Part shown: in pieces, positions 26,828 to 35,705 of the stretch
Numbering within the stretch: position 1 is the first letter of the stretch
How the letters are laid out: every line of letters starts with the position of its first letter
Assembly (NCBI RefSeq): GCF_003014495.1
Contig: NZ_PYGC01000004.1
Span: 62,001-126,000 of the forward strand
Direction of reading: 5' to 3'
DNA from: Prolixibacter denitrificans
Lineage (GTDB): Bacteria; Bacteroidota; Bacteroidia; Bacteroidales; Prolixibacteraceae
Length of the DNA stretch: 64,000 nt
Program-made: the position numbers and the translations under genes
The notes under the pieces: model-generated
Told to the model about the DNA's origin: nothing
What the model saw: only the letters and a program-made list of their open reading frames with translations
The model's database searches: none

Positions 26828-27652
26828 CTATTTACCTCCATTCGCTTTTAAATCATCCAAACAGTTTTGATCGAGCGTCGGAATTGGATTTGTTCCGAAC
26901 AAGTTCCCCACAACACCACCGCTTTCAACCTGCCAGTTCATCAGGCAGTTCGAATTGTCGCAATGGTGTGGGTGGGACGCATCCTCGTGATCGGTTTGCA
27001 TCGGCGAACCATTGTTAACCAATCCCAGAACATGTCCAAACTCATGCTCATAAACAGTTGCTTCCAGAACATATCGCTGAGGATCTGTTGGCTGAGCAGT
27101 TAATGACTGAATCGTCTTTTCAAATATGGCGACTGATGTGTTTCGATAGGTAACACCCAACACCTTCGATTTGTCCGTGTCTTCGGTATATCCACCATCG
27201 AGAAACAAAAAATAGCCGGCAATTTTCTGGCCTTCTGTAAATTCTGTGCGATTATTTTCTTCCATCTTCGCTATGTCATCCAGCGTGTAGGTAGTCTTCC
27301 CTCCGGGCGCAATTTGCGTATAAATGAACGAAATTCCGGAAGGCTTATTCAAGCGGTTTTCCAGAAATGTTTTCAGTTGCGAAATAGCATCAGCGGTCGG
27401 TTTGTAACCATCCATGTACTGTACTTCAACAACCAGTTGTGTGTAAGTATCGGATGCCAGGAATTCATGTGCCGAAGCCCCCGGCCCGAGGTTATGATTG
27501 AATGAACCGTTAGTTGGAGCAAACGGATTGACGGAGGTTGAAGGCGCATTTGAATTGTCGGAAGAGCACGCATTCAACACCAAAAGTACAGCAAACAAAA
27601 GAAAGCCGGACGTAATCTTCCGACGATAAGGGTTAAGAGCAAGTTTACGCAT
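26828..27652 (-). CDS. Zinc metalloprotease lipoprotein
   Basis: A 274-residue lipoprotein: signal peptide ending LNAC with acylated Cys29, a Ser/Asn-rich linker, then a metalloprotease domain. The zinc motif is His203-Glu204-x-x-His207 in HEFGHVLGL, followed by a His/Cys-rich stretch SHPHHCDNSNCLMNW. The C-x4-C-x-M pattern after HExxHxxG resembles archaemetzincins, but the canonical third His/Cys spacing differs, so the third zinc ligand is probably in the His-rich stretch. It should sit on the membrane facing the periplasm or surface. The divergent cyclase gene starts about 130 bases away. Confidence 0.8.
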   Translation of the reverse strand: MRKLALNPYRRKITSGFLLFAVLLVLNACSSDNSNAPSTSVNPFAPTNGSFNHNLGPGASAHEFLASDTYTQLVVEVQYMDGYKPTADAISQLKTFLENRLNKPSGISFIYTQIAPGGKTTYTLDDIAKMEENNRTEFTEGQKIAGYFLFLDGGYTEDTDKSKVLGVTYRNTSVAIFEKTIQSLTAQPTDPQRYVLEATVYEHEFGHVLGLVNNGSPMQTDHEDASHPHHCDNSNCLMNWQVESGGVVGNLFGTNPIPTLDQNCLDDLKANGGK

Positions 27653-27785
27653 GTTTTATTTCAATTATCTGTCCGAAATGTTAAACGGGAATTCAGGTAA
27701 AAATGTTTTGACAGGAGATTTTTGTAAACTGAGAATGGTTATTTTCGGACACCAAAGACCGGAAATAACCAAAAGCAGAAATGAT

Positions 27786-28547
27786 ATGCCAATAGTCGAT
27801 CTTTCCAAACCCATTCAGTACAACCCGAATGACCCGTGGTTTATGAAAGTAAGAGTTAAACATAAACCACACGGGAAAGCGAGATGGCTGATTCGGTTAC
27901 TGGGACTGCCGTTTAAACTTTTCCCGAAAGGCTTTACCGGATGGGCTGATGATACCATAACGAAAATGGGGGTTCATGCCACCACGCATATCGATGCTCC
28001 CTGGCACTACGCGCCAACGACGAACGGAGAAAAAGCCAAAACCATCGATGAAATGCCATTGGATCTCTGTTATGCCGACGGATTGGTTATCGACATGGAA
28101 CACAAGGCCGATTTCGATCCTATTACGGTAGAAGATATTACAGGTTTCCTTACCCAAAATAATCTGGAACTCAAAAAAGGTATGATTGTCCTGATCAAAA
28201 CCGGAAGAGACAAATTCAATGGAAACAAAAATTTTCACAAAATCGGGACTGGTATGAGCGCCGAAGCTACTGAATGGCTGATCGAGCAAGGCATCAAAGT
28301 GATGGGAATCGATTCGTGGGGATGGGATTTGCCTTTGCCACATATGATTGAAAAAGCGAAAGCATCGGGAAATCCGGAATTATTTTGGGAAGCTCACCTG
28401 GTAGGAAAGGAAAAGGAATATTATCACATGGAACAGCTGGTCAACCTGGGAGCACTCCCCTATTCCGGTTTTAAAGTGGCTGTTTTTCCATTGAAGATTG
28501 TGGGAGCATCAGCAGCACCAGCCCGGGTTGTAGCAATTTTTGAATAG
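27786..28547 (+). CDS. Cyclase family protein (kynurenine formamidase-like metal hydrolase)
   Basis: A 253-residue member of the Cyclase/KynB family, metal-dependent hydrolases of amides or cyclic compounds. The metal-binding signature is HATTHIDAPWHY near residues 60-71, and the GIDSWGWDLP segment lies further on. I place the start at the ATG at 27786 (MPIVDLSKPIQYN), which matches the family's usual N-terminus. An upstream in-frame ATG at 27651 would overlap the start codon of the divergent metalloprotease gene and add 45 unconserved residues. Substrate unknown; no tryptophan-degradation genes are nearby. Confidence 0.85.
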   Translation: MPIVDLSKPIQYNPNDPWFMKVRVKHKPHGKARWLIRLLGLPFKLFPKGFTGWADDTITKMGVHATTHIDAPWHYAPTTNGEKAKTIDEMPLDLCYADGLVIDMEHKADFDPITVEDITGFLTQNNLELKKGMIVLIKTGRDKFNGNKNFHKIGTGMSAEATEWLIEQGIKVMGIDSWGWDLPLPHMIEKAKASGNPELFWEAHLVGKEKEYYHMEQLVNLGALPYSGFKVAVFPLKIVGASAAPARVVAIFE

Positions 28548-28583
28548 GTGAAATATTAATTTGGTAACAGTTAAATATCAACG

Positions 28584-29111
28584 ATGCATCAGCAAATCTA
28601 CACCATCCGCAATGGTAGACCAGAAGAGTTTGATACTTTAGGTCAAATCATGGTCGAAGTTTATTCCCAACTGGAAGGATTTCCGAAACAATCGGAACAA
28701 CCCGAATACTACAACTTGCTGGCCAACATCGGGGAATGGACAAAGAAACCATACACGGAACTTTTGGTAGCCGTTTCGCCGGAGGGCAAAATAGCCGGTG
28801 GCGTAGTGTATTTCAGCGATATGCAATATTATGGTTCCGGCGGCACCGCCACTCACGAGAAAAATGCGTCCGGCTTCAGGTTACTGGCTGTTGCGCCTTC
28901 CTTCCGGAAACAAGGCATCGGCAAACTCCTGAGCAATGAATGCATTCGAAAAGCCAAAGCTCTAAAGCAGGAGCAAGTGATTATTCACTCGACCAAAGCG
29001 ATGCAAGTAGCCTGGAAAATGTATGAAAATCTAGGATTTAAACGTTCTAAAGACCTCGACTTCATGCAGGAAGAGCTTCCCGTATTTGGCTTTCGCCTGA
29101 AACTAAAATAA
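28584..29111 (+). CDS. GNAT family N-acetyltransferase
   Basis: A 175-residue single-domain GNAT. The acetyl-CoA-binding motif A is FRLLAVAPSFRKQGIGKLL (about 97-115) with the R/Q-x-x-G-x-G/A loop as RKQGIG; the late motif B is AWKMYENLGFKR. Acceptor unknown. It follows the cyclase gene after 36 bases and may be co-transcribed with it. No signal peptide. Confidence 0.88.
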   Translation: MHQQIYTIRNGRPEEFDTLGQIMVEVYSQLEGFPKQSEQPEYYNLLANIGEWTKKPYTELLVAVSPEGKIAGGVVYFSDMQYYGSGGTATHEKNASGFRLLAVAPSFRKQGIGKLLSNECIRKAKALKQEQVIIHSTKAMQVAWKMYENLGFKRSKDLDFMQEELPVFGFRLKLK

Positions 29112-29146
29112 TCTCCGTCAGGTAATCCTACACCCAAAAGGTTTGG

Positions 29147-29177
29147 TTGATCGTATTCAGATATTTAATTACCTTGA
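29147..29177 (+). promoter_or_regulatory. Candidate promoter of the PH-domain gene
   Basis: TTG (29147-29149), 20 bases, then TACCTTGA (29170-29177), a near match to TAnnTTTG. It is 33 bases upstream of the ATG at 29210. Confidence 0.4.
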
Positions 29178-29209
29178 AGAAATAAAGCCAAACCAATAAA
29201 CAAAACGAT

Positions 29210-29590
29210 ATGGGACTATTTTCATCACTTTTGGGCAAAGCCGGAACAGTGGAACCGGAAGAGCTCTTGAAGAAATACGACAAGCTATTGATTGAAGGCG
29301 AAGGTATTGAACTCGGATTCAAACTATACCACGACGTATTCATCTTTACCACCAAACGATTAATACTAATCGACAAACAGGGATTAGCCGGGGATAAGGT
29401 CGAATACAAATCCATCGCTTACAAAAATATTTCGAAGTTCAGCATCGAAGCTCCCAATGCATTCGATCCGGACGCTGAACTGAAGATTTGGGTCGCTGGA
29501 GAACAAACGCCCAGTGTTAAGAAACAGTTCAACAAATCAGTGAATGTGTACGACGTCCATCATGTGCTGGCATCGTATGTATTGAAATAA
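29210..29590 (+). CDS. Bacterial PH-domain protein
   Basis: A 126-residue cytosolic protein that is essentially one bacterial pleckstrin-homology domain. Seen: the family's opening MGLFSSLLGKAGTVEPEEL, the strands VFIFTTKRLILIDKQG and KSIAYKNISKFSIEAP, and a C-terminal helix (NVYDVHHVLASYVL). Members form ring oligomers in known structures and lack the lipid-binding role of eukaryotic PH domains; the cellular job is unclear. It has its own likely promoter and stands alone. Confidence 0.88.
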   Translation: MGLFSSLLGKAGTVEPEELLKKYDKLLIEGEGIELGFKLYHDVFIFTTKRLILIDKQGLAGDKVEYKSIAYKNISKFSIEAPNAFDPDAELKIWVAGEQTPSVKKQFNKSVNVYDVHHVLASYVLK

Positions 29591-29646
29591 TTTGAATTGT
29601 AGCCCTGCTGTTCTAAAATTCACACACCACATCCAATTCAAACCAT

Positions 29647-30096
29647 ATGAAAAAACTCTTTGCGCTGTTACTTATGCCCATTTTCTTACTGACTTCATGC
29701 CAACCGGAAGAAGAGAAGCAAGTGGAACAGTGGAAAACAGAGATCAAGCAAACTGAGCAGTCGTTCGCAGAAATGGTACAAAGGCAAGGCATTTCCAAAG
29801 CATTTCTCACCTATGCGGACGATGATGCAGTCATACTGCGCAATAGCCAATTAATTAAAGGGAAACAGGCAATACAGGACTTTTATTCCCAACAACCGAC
29901 ACCGTCGAAGAAAGTCAGTCTTACCTGGAAACCTGACTTTGTAGAGGTTTCCTCATCGGGCGATTTGGGATACACCTATGGCAGTTATCAATACACTGTG
30001 ACCGACTCGCTGGGAAACGCGAAAACGTCCGAGGGAATTTTTCACACGGTTTGGAAACGCCAGTCCGATGGTTCGTGGCGATTTGTTTGGGATTAA
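29647..30096 (+). CDS. SnoaL/DUF4440-like lipoprotein
   Basis: A 149-residue lipoprotein (lipobox LTSC, Cys18) with one NTF2-like domain of the DUF4440/SnoaL type. Typical segments are EQSFAEMVQRQGISKAFLTY, IKGKQAIQDFY and the closing WKRQSDGSWRFVWD. The cone-shaped fold binds small ligands or acts as a hydrolase/isomerase in various members; no activity can be assigned. It is anchored to the membrane on the periplasmic side. Confidence 0.85.
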   Translation: MKKLFALLLMPIFLLTSCQPEEEKQVEQWKTEIKQTEQSFAEMVQRQGISKAFLTYADDDAVILRNSQLIKGKQAIQDFYSQQPTPSKKVSLTWKPDFVEVSSSGDLGYTYGSYQYTVTDSLGNAKTSEGIFHTVWKRQSDGSWRFVWD

Positions 30097-30238
30097 ATAA
30101 AGAGTTTATCCTCCTTTGATTGATAATTCATTCCCTACAACAACTTTTGTTCATTTTCTCCGTTCAAAATAAACACAGGGAGAAAAGCCAAAAATGGCTA
30201 TATACCTTGGATAAAGTAGAATAACAGCAGATCGATTT

Positions 30239-31324
30239 ATGACTCATTCAACAGAGATGAATAGTGCGAATTTTAATTATGAACTTTATTTCGATTTGTC
30301 GCCCGACTTGTTGTGCATTGCAGGATACGACGGATATTTCAGGAAAATAAATCCAGCCGTTTCGAAGTTACTGGGATATAGCATGGAAGAATTGTATGCC
30401 CGCCCAATTAATGACTTTGTATATTGTGCTGATAAGCGTGCTACTGATAAGGCAAGGGAGGAGCTTACCAGGGCAAAACCACTTCTTCATTTTGAAAACC
30501 GGTATAAAACCAAAAGTGGTGAGATTGTATGGTTATCCTGGACTTCCTATCCAATTGAAAGTGAGAAACTAATCTTCGCTATTGCTAAAAACATCACTCA
30601 TAAGAAAAGACTGGAAGCCGATCGAAGCGCTTTGCTCTCCCAACTGTCCAGCTCAAACAATGATTTAAAACAGTTAACTTACACTACCTCACATGATCTA
30701 CGAGCGCCGGTTAACAATGTGCTGGCGGTACTCGATATGCTCGATATTTCGAAGTTTACCGACGAAGAGGCTATTGAATTAGTTAAGATCTTAAAATTAT
30801 CGGGTGAATACCTGAAAGAATCGTTGGATAATTATGTCGATGCTTTAAGCGAAAAACATCAGGCTCATTCCCGTTTGGAAGAGGTGAATTTGAGCGAAAC
30901 ACTGAACAAAGTGCGTAAATCGATACAATCAATAGTCGAAACATCCGGGACATTTATTCATGCCGACTTTTCAGCTTTGAATACCATCCGGTTTAACCGG
31001 GCATACATGGAAAGTGTTTTCCTGAATCTGATGACGAATTCGATTAAATACGCCAGGTCCGATAGACATCCGATCATTCAGGTTCGTTCAGAAAAAGCCG
31101 ATGGAAGAGCTCTGTTGATATTTAGTGACAACGGTTTGGGATTCGACATGGAAAGAGTGAAAGACAAAATTTTCGGTTTGCGTCAGAAATTTCACGACCA
31201 TAAAGAAAGTAAAGGTATTGGACTTTACCTGGTACACAACCACATTACCAGTTTGGGCGGAAAAATCGAGGTTGAAAGCGAGCCCAACAGGGGAACCACT
31301 TTCACCATGTCGTTCAAGGCCTAA
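30239..31324 (+). CDS. Soluble PAS-domain histidine kinase
   Basis: A 361-residue sensor kinase with no membrane segment. An N-terminal PAS domain (about 12-130, LLCIAGYDGYFRKINPAVSK and the PAC-like GEIVWLSWTSYPIE) leads to a dimerisation helix with the phospho-acceptor His152 (TSHDLRAPVNN) and an ATPase domain with N-box LMTNSIKYA, G1 box SDNGLGFDM and G2 box KGIGLYLVHNH. The HisKA part is the divergent Bacteroidota/HWE-like variety. No response regulator gene is adjacent, so the partner is encoded elsewhere. An intracellular signal (redox, light or small molecule) is implied, but no cofactor-binding residue identifies it. Confidence 0.9.
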   Translation: MTHSTEMNSANFNYELYFDLSPDLLCIAGYDGYFRKINPAVSKLLGYSMEELYARPINDFVYCADKRATDKAREELTRAKPLLHFENRYKTKSGEIVWLSWTSYPIESEKLIFAIAKNITHKKRLEADRSALLSQLSSSNNDLKQLTYTTSHDLRAPVNNVLAVLDMLDISKFTDEEAIELVKILKLSGEYLKESLDNYVDALSEKHQAHSRLEEVNLSETLNKVRKSIQSIVETSGTFIHADFSALNTIRFNRAYMESVFLNLMTNSIKYARSDRHPIIQVRSEKADGRALLIFSDNGLGFDMERVKDKIFGLRQKFHDHKESKGIGLYLVHNHITSLGGKIEVESEPNRGTTFTMSFKA

Positions 31325-31418
31325 TCACATCTCCATGCTCATCAAATACCTGAAATTAGTTTAATTTTATCCAGTGAGCCGGGCTTGCGTCCTCGCAGTA
31401 TAAACAAAAAGAGATAAG

Positions 31419-32210
31419 ATGATGAACAAAGCAACGAGTTTGATTTTGGTTTTCTTTTTCTTCATCGCCGGAGTAAAAGCACAGTCGGAAAACATAGCTT
31501 ACGGCAACAATCCCAAAGCCGGTCATTACGATACTGTGAACGGGATACAACTCTATTACGAAACTTACGGAAGTGGTGAGCCTTTGGTGATGTTTCACGG
31601 CAACGGAGGTTCCATTAACGCTTTCCGGAACCAGATTCCTTTCTTCGAAAAACATTACCGCGTGATTGCTATCGACAGCCGTTTGCAAGGAAAATCGGGC
31701 GGTTCTCCCGATACCATCTCCTACCGGTTAATGGTTTCGGACTTTAACGCCCTGATGGAACAGCTCCACGTCGATTCTGCATACGTACTCGGTTGGAGTG
31801 ACGGCGGCATCGATGGTTTGTTGCTTGCCATTGAACATCCCGACAAGGTGAAAAAGCTGGCCATTTCCGGCGCCAACACGGTTCCCGATTCTACTGCTGT
31901 TCCTTATAAGGATATTCTGGATATGAAAAATTTTGTGGAACATGATAAGAAGGCAACACCAACAGCCATTGCTCTCAATAAGATGATGCTGTACCAGCCT
32001 CACATTTCCGATCAAAATCTTCATACAATAAAATGTCCGACACTGGTGATGGCCGGCGATCACGACATCATCAAGCCTTGTCACACGATTCGGATATTCA
32101 AGGCCATTCCCAAAGCAGAGTTGTGCATTTTCCCCGATTCGAACCACAGTGTTTGTATCCAGCATCCCGAACAGTTCAACGAAACGGTGGAACGGTTCTT
32201 CCGGAAATAA
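31419..32210 (+). CDS. Secreted alpha/beta hydrolase
   Basis: A 263-residue alpha/beta-hydrolase with a signal peptide (VFFFFIAGVKAQ). Oxyanion loop MFHGNGGS, nucleophile Ser127 in GWSDGG, acid Asp in MAGDHDIIKP and catalytic His in DSNHSVCI give a complete triad. No lid domain is evident, so it probably acts on small esters, lactones or epoxides. Two ATGs stand side by side at the start; either gives the same signal peptide. No partner genes are evident. Confidence 0.88.
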   Translation: MMNKATSLILVFFFFIAGVKAQSENIAYGNNPKAGHYDTVNGIQLYYETYGSGEPLVMFHGNGGSINAFRNQIPFFEKHYRVIAIDSRLQGKSGGSPDTISYRLMVSDFNALMEQLHVDSAYVLGWSDGGIDGLLLAIEHPDKVKKLAISGANTVPDSTAVPYKDILDMKNFVEHDKKATPTAIALNKMMLYQPHISDQNLHTIKCPTLVMAGDHDIIKPCHTIRIFKAIPKAELCIFPDSNHSVCIQHPEQFNETVERFFRK

Positions 32211-32368
32211 ACTTCGACAACTAAAAACAGATAGAACATCCTTATCATTATTAAAGAAAGTTAAACAGGCAACGAAGAAGCTATCTCGCCAAGTATCGGA
32301 AAACAAAAGACATTATTACTTGTTCGTTTAATCGGTACGCCTTCCGAAAACGAATAAAAGATAATATC

Positions 32369-34108
32369 ATGAATGTATCCGAGCAGCTTCTTCATATCTT
32401 AAAACAGGAAGGAGTTCAGCACATTTTTGGAGTAGCCGGAGATGCACTGAATCCAATCATTTCTGCAATAGCAAAGCAAGACACTATCGAATGGATAAGA
32501 GTAAAGCATGAGGAGAATGGTGCTTATGCCGCTTTTGCGCAAGGTGAACTGGGCAACAATCTGGGTGTTTGCGCCAGCACGGTAGGGCCGGGAGCACTTC
32601 ATCTGATTAACGGTTTATACAATGCCAAAAAAGAACGCTCCCCTGTATTGGCCATCACCGGTCAGGTTCCGGTTGCTGTGCAGGGCACCAATTTCCACCA
32701 GGAAGTAAACCTCGAAAAGGTATTTGCCGATGTGTGTGGTTACCAGGCCATCATCCGCTCACCCGAACAAGCACCGAAAATTATCCTGAAAGCCATTCGA
32801 ACAGCGTTGAATGACAATTGCGTTTGCCGGATTGAATTACCGGCTGATATAGCCATGATGGAAGCCGAAAGCGAAAAATACATTCACTCTGCTTTCCGCT
32901 CAGAGTCAATTACCACCCCACCCACCAAGCTGATAGAGGAGGCCGTAAACCTGATTGCCGATGCGAAAAAAATCGGAATCCTGGCAGGAGCTGGTTGCCG
33001 GGGAGCTAAAGAAACCGTAGAGGCATTCTCCAACCGAATAAACGCCCCAGTCACTCACACGCTGAGAGCTTCTGACATTTTTGACCACTCGATGGAAAAC
33101 GTAGTGGGATTAACCGGCCTAATCGGAAATCCATCGGGATACAAGGCCGTTATGGAACCCGATTTGCTCATCATGCTCGGTACCGACTTTCCTTATACCG
33201 ATTTTCTACCGAAAGAAACCAATGTTATTCAGATTGATATTCGCCCGGAAAACATCGGGAACCGAATCCCCGTAACATTGGGGCTGCACGGAGACATCCA
33301 TGAAACGGTAGCGCTTCTGTTGGAAAACTGCCCGGAAAAAGAAGACTGCAGTTTTCTGGACGACCTGAAGAAGGAATTTCGCGAATGGAAAAAATCGATG
33401 GAGCAAAAAGCCGATGACGAGCGGGAGCTCGAGCCCATTCATCCCGAAATATTTGCCCGAAGTATCAGTGAGCAGGCTGCCGATGACGCCATCTTTGCGC
33501 TCGACACGGGTACTTCAGTTATCTGGTCGTCGAACTTCATGAATTTTCATTCCGAAAGAAGAATTATCGGTTCGTTTAACCACGGCTCCATGGCCGTCGG
33601 TCTCCCCGCGGCCCTAGGCGCTCAGTTTCAGTTTCCCGAAAGGGAAGTATGGGCGATGGTTGGTGACGGAGCATTCAACATGACCCTCCACGAATTTTCT
33701 ACGGCAGTAAAATACAATCTACCCATCAAAGTAATTGTCTTCAAAAACGATGAATTGAGCTTCGTCAAAATTGAAATGGAAGAAGCCGGATTGGCACCCA
33801 ACCTCGACGCGCTGCACGTAGATAACTTCGACTTTGTGGCCTATGCACAACTTTGCGGAGGTGAAGGTATAAAGGTCGAGCATGCTCGTGATGTGGAGAA
33901 AGCCGTGGCAATGGCCAAAGCTTCTAAAAAGCCTTTCATCATCGAAGCAATCGTCAACAGTGGCGAGTTGTCGCTTCCACCGCGAATTGGTTTAACCGAA
34001 GCTACCGATTTCGGCTTGTCGAAAGTGAAAGAGATCATTCAGTCGCTGGGCGGAAACCGGGAACAATGGGAAAACTTAAAGAAAGAAATAGAAGGTTATT
34101 TTGACTAA
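32369..34108 (+). CDS. ThDP-dependent enzyme, pyruvate oxidase/dehydrogenase (PoxB)-like
   Basis: A 579-residue enzyme with the three-domain plan of pyruvate:quinone oxidoreductase and pyruvate oxidase. The N-terminal PYR domain carries the activating Glu in KHEENGAYAA, the central domain would bind FAD (LAGAGCRGAKE), and the C-terminal PP domain has the ThDP/Mg motif VGDGAFNMT (about 431-439). Length is close to E. coli PoxB (572). The likely reaction is oxidative decarboxylation of pyruvate or another 2-oxo acid with electrons passed to a quinone. It ends 9 bases before a membrane-anchored FMN/Fe-S protein gene, an obvious candidate redox partner. Confidence 0.85.
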   Translation: MNVSEQLLHILKQEGVQHIFGVAGDALNPIISAIAKQDTIEWIRVKHEENGAYAAFAQGELGNNLGVCASTVGPGALHLINGLYNAKKERSPVLAITGQVPVAVQGTNFHQEVNLEKVFADVCGYQAIIRSPEQAPKIILKAIRTALNDNCVCRIELPADIAMMEAESEKYIHSAFRSESITTPPTKLIEEAVNLIADAKKIGILAGAGCRGAKETVEAFSNRINAPVTHTLRASDIFDHSMENVVGLTGLIGNPSGYKAVMEPDLLIMLGTDFPYTDFLPKETNVIQIDIRPENIGNRIPVTLGLHGDIHETVALLLENCPEKEDCSFLDDLKKEFREWKKSMEQKADDERELEPIHPEIFARSISEQAADDAIFALDTGTSVIWSSNFMNFHSERRIIGSFNHGSMAVGLPAALGAQFQFPEREVWAMVGDGAFNMTLHEFSTAVKYNLPIKVIVFKNDELSFVKIEMEEAGLAPNLDALHVDNFDFVAYAQLCGGEGIKVEHARDVEKAVAMAKASKKPFIIEAIVNSGELSLPPRIGLTEATDFGLSKVKEIIQSLGGNREQWENLKKEIEGYFD

Positions 34109-34117
34109 AACACAGAT

Positions 34118-35638
34118 ATGAGAAAATCCATCACGCTGACAGTGATAGCAACCGTTGTTGTATTACTCGGGCTAAGCCTGATAAAATACCCGATATACAC
34201 ACTCATCGGCATTGTTGTCTTTTTTGTGGGTGTCGGCATTTACGATTTGGCACAAAAGAAACACACCATCCTCCGGAATTTCCCGGTAATTGGTCATGCC
34301 AGGTATCTATTCGAAATGATTTCTCCCGAAATTCATCAATATTTCATCGAGTCGGATACCGATGGTAAACCTATCGACCGGAACCATCGGGCTTATATTT
34401 ATGAGCGTGCCAAAAAACAAAACGAAACACATCCGTTTGGTACCGAACTGGATGTAGAGGAGGACAATTTCAAATGGCTACAGCACAGCATCTATCCGGC
34501 TCCAAAACTGGATAAACCACCCCGGGTTACCGTTGGCGGAAGTGCTTGTCAGCATCCATATTCAGCCAGCCTGTTTAATATCTCGGCGATGAGCTTCGGT
34601 GCGCTCAGCAAAAATGCCGTGATAGCACTGAACAAAGCGGCCGCTGCCGGAAACTTTTTCCACGATACCGGCGAGGGTGCTATTTCGCCCTATCACCGGC
34701 AGGGCGGAGACCTGATGTACGAAGTAGGTACGGGTTACTTTGGCTGTCGAACCGACGACGGTCACTTTTCTCCCGAAAAGTTCGAAAAGCAAGCTGCTGC
34801 TGAAGAAGTTAAAATGATTGAGATTAAGCTCTCGCAGGGAGCCAAACCAGGCCATGGTGGTGTATTGCCGGCGAAGAAAAACAATGAAGAGATTGCGCAA
34901 ATCAGAGGAGTGGAACCTCACACCACGGTCCTTTCGCCTCCCGGGCACAGCGCTTTTAGTAATGCCCGCGGTCTGCTGGAATTTGTTCAGCAGTTGAGAG
35001 AACTTTCAAAAGGCAAGCCGGTCGGATTCAAGCTGAGCATTGGCAGCAAAGACGAGTTTGTAGAGATATGTCAAGAGATGGTCGAAACAGGCATCAAGCC
35101 CGACTTCATAACTGTCGACGGTGCTGAAGGTGGTACCGGGGCTGCTCCCATCGATTTCTCCAATTACGTCGGCATGCCCTGGGAATTGGCGCTGGTTTTC
35201 GTCGTGGATACACTGCGGGGATTTAACCTTAAAGATGAAATCAGGATTTTTACGGCCACCAAAATATTCACAGCTTTCGACATATTCAAAGCACTCAGTC
35301 TGGGCGCCGATGTTTGCAACTCAGCACGGGGTATGATGCTGGCGCTGGGATGTATCCAGGCTCTGAAATGTGATACCAATGAATGCCCCACCGGCATTAC
35401 GACCAATAAGCCTGGATTAATGAAAGGATTGGTCGTGGAAGACAAATGGAAACGGGTGAAAAACTATCAGTCTGAAACCCTCAATGATTTTCTGGAACTA
35501 TTTGCTGCTGCTGGCTGTAGCAGCCTTGAACAACTACACCGGGGATTAATATACAAGCAAATCCAGGGAAAAGTAAAAACGTACGAAGAGCTTTACCCTA
35601 CAATTGAAGCGGGAAGTTACCTGAAAGAACACCATTGA
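34118..35638 (+). CDS. Membrane-anchored FMN-binding glutamate-synthase-family protein
   Basis: A 506-residue protein with two N-terminal membrane helices (about 5-42) and a GltB-type TIM barrel. The barrel shows the FMN region (NISAMSFGALSKNAVIALN, GGTGAAPIDFSNYVG) and a 3Fe-4S motif with Cys412, Cys418 and Cys423 (CIQALKCDTNECPTG). The amidotransferase domain of true glutamate synthases is absent, as are the GltD partner genes. Such stand-alone proteins are common in Bacteroidota with no firm reaction. Co-transcription with the PoxB-like gene (9-base gap) suggests electron transfer between them; this is inference. Confidence 0.85.
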   Translation: MRKSITLTVIATVVVLLGLSLIKYPIYTLIGIVVFFVGVGIYDLAQKKHTILRNFPVIGHARYLFEMISPEIHQYFIESDTDGKPIDRNHRAYIYERAKKQNETHPFGTELDVEEDNFKWLQHSIYPAPKLDKPPRVTVGGSACQHPYSASLFNISAMSFGALSKNAVIALNKAAAAGNFFHDTGEGAISPYHRQGGDLMYEVGTGYFGCRTDDGHFSPEKFEKQAAAEEVKMIEIKLSQGAKPGHGGVLPAKKNNEEIAQIRGVEPHTTVLSPPGHSAFSNARGLLEFVQQLRELSKGKPVGFKLSIGSKDEFVEICQEMVETGIKPDFITVDGAEGGTGAAPIDFSNYVGMPWELALVFVVDTLRGFNLKDEIRIFTATKIFTAFDIFKALSLGADVCNSARGMMLALGCIQALKCDTNECPTGITTNKPGLMKGLVVEDKWKRVKNYQSETLNDFLELFAAAGCSSLEQLHRGLIYKQIQGKVKTYEELYPTIEAGSYLKEHH

Positions 35639-35676
35639 TATTCTGCAAGATAAAAGACACACCACATCTATAAAAC

Positions 35677-35705
35677 AAGCCGCCGGATAACTGTCCGGCG
35701 GCTTT
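35677..35705 (+). terminator. GC-rich terminator hairpin
   Basis: AAGCCGCCGGA (35677-35687) pairs perfectly with TCCGGCGGCTT (35694-35704) around a six-base loop. Only three T follow, so the U-tract is weak, but the 11-pair stem 38 bases after the stop codon fits the end of the PoxB-like/GltB-like operon. Confidence 0.7.

Noticed and set aside
27651-27785. Longer cyclase-family protein from an ATG at 27651
   Set aside because: The extra 45 residues are unconserved in character and the ATG overlaps the start codon of the divergent metalloprotease gene; the ATG at 27786 matches the family N-terminus.
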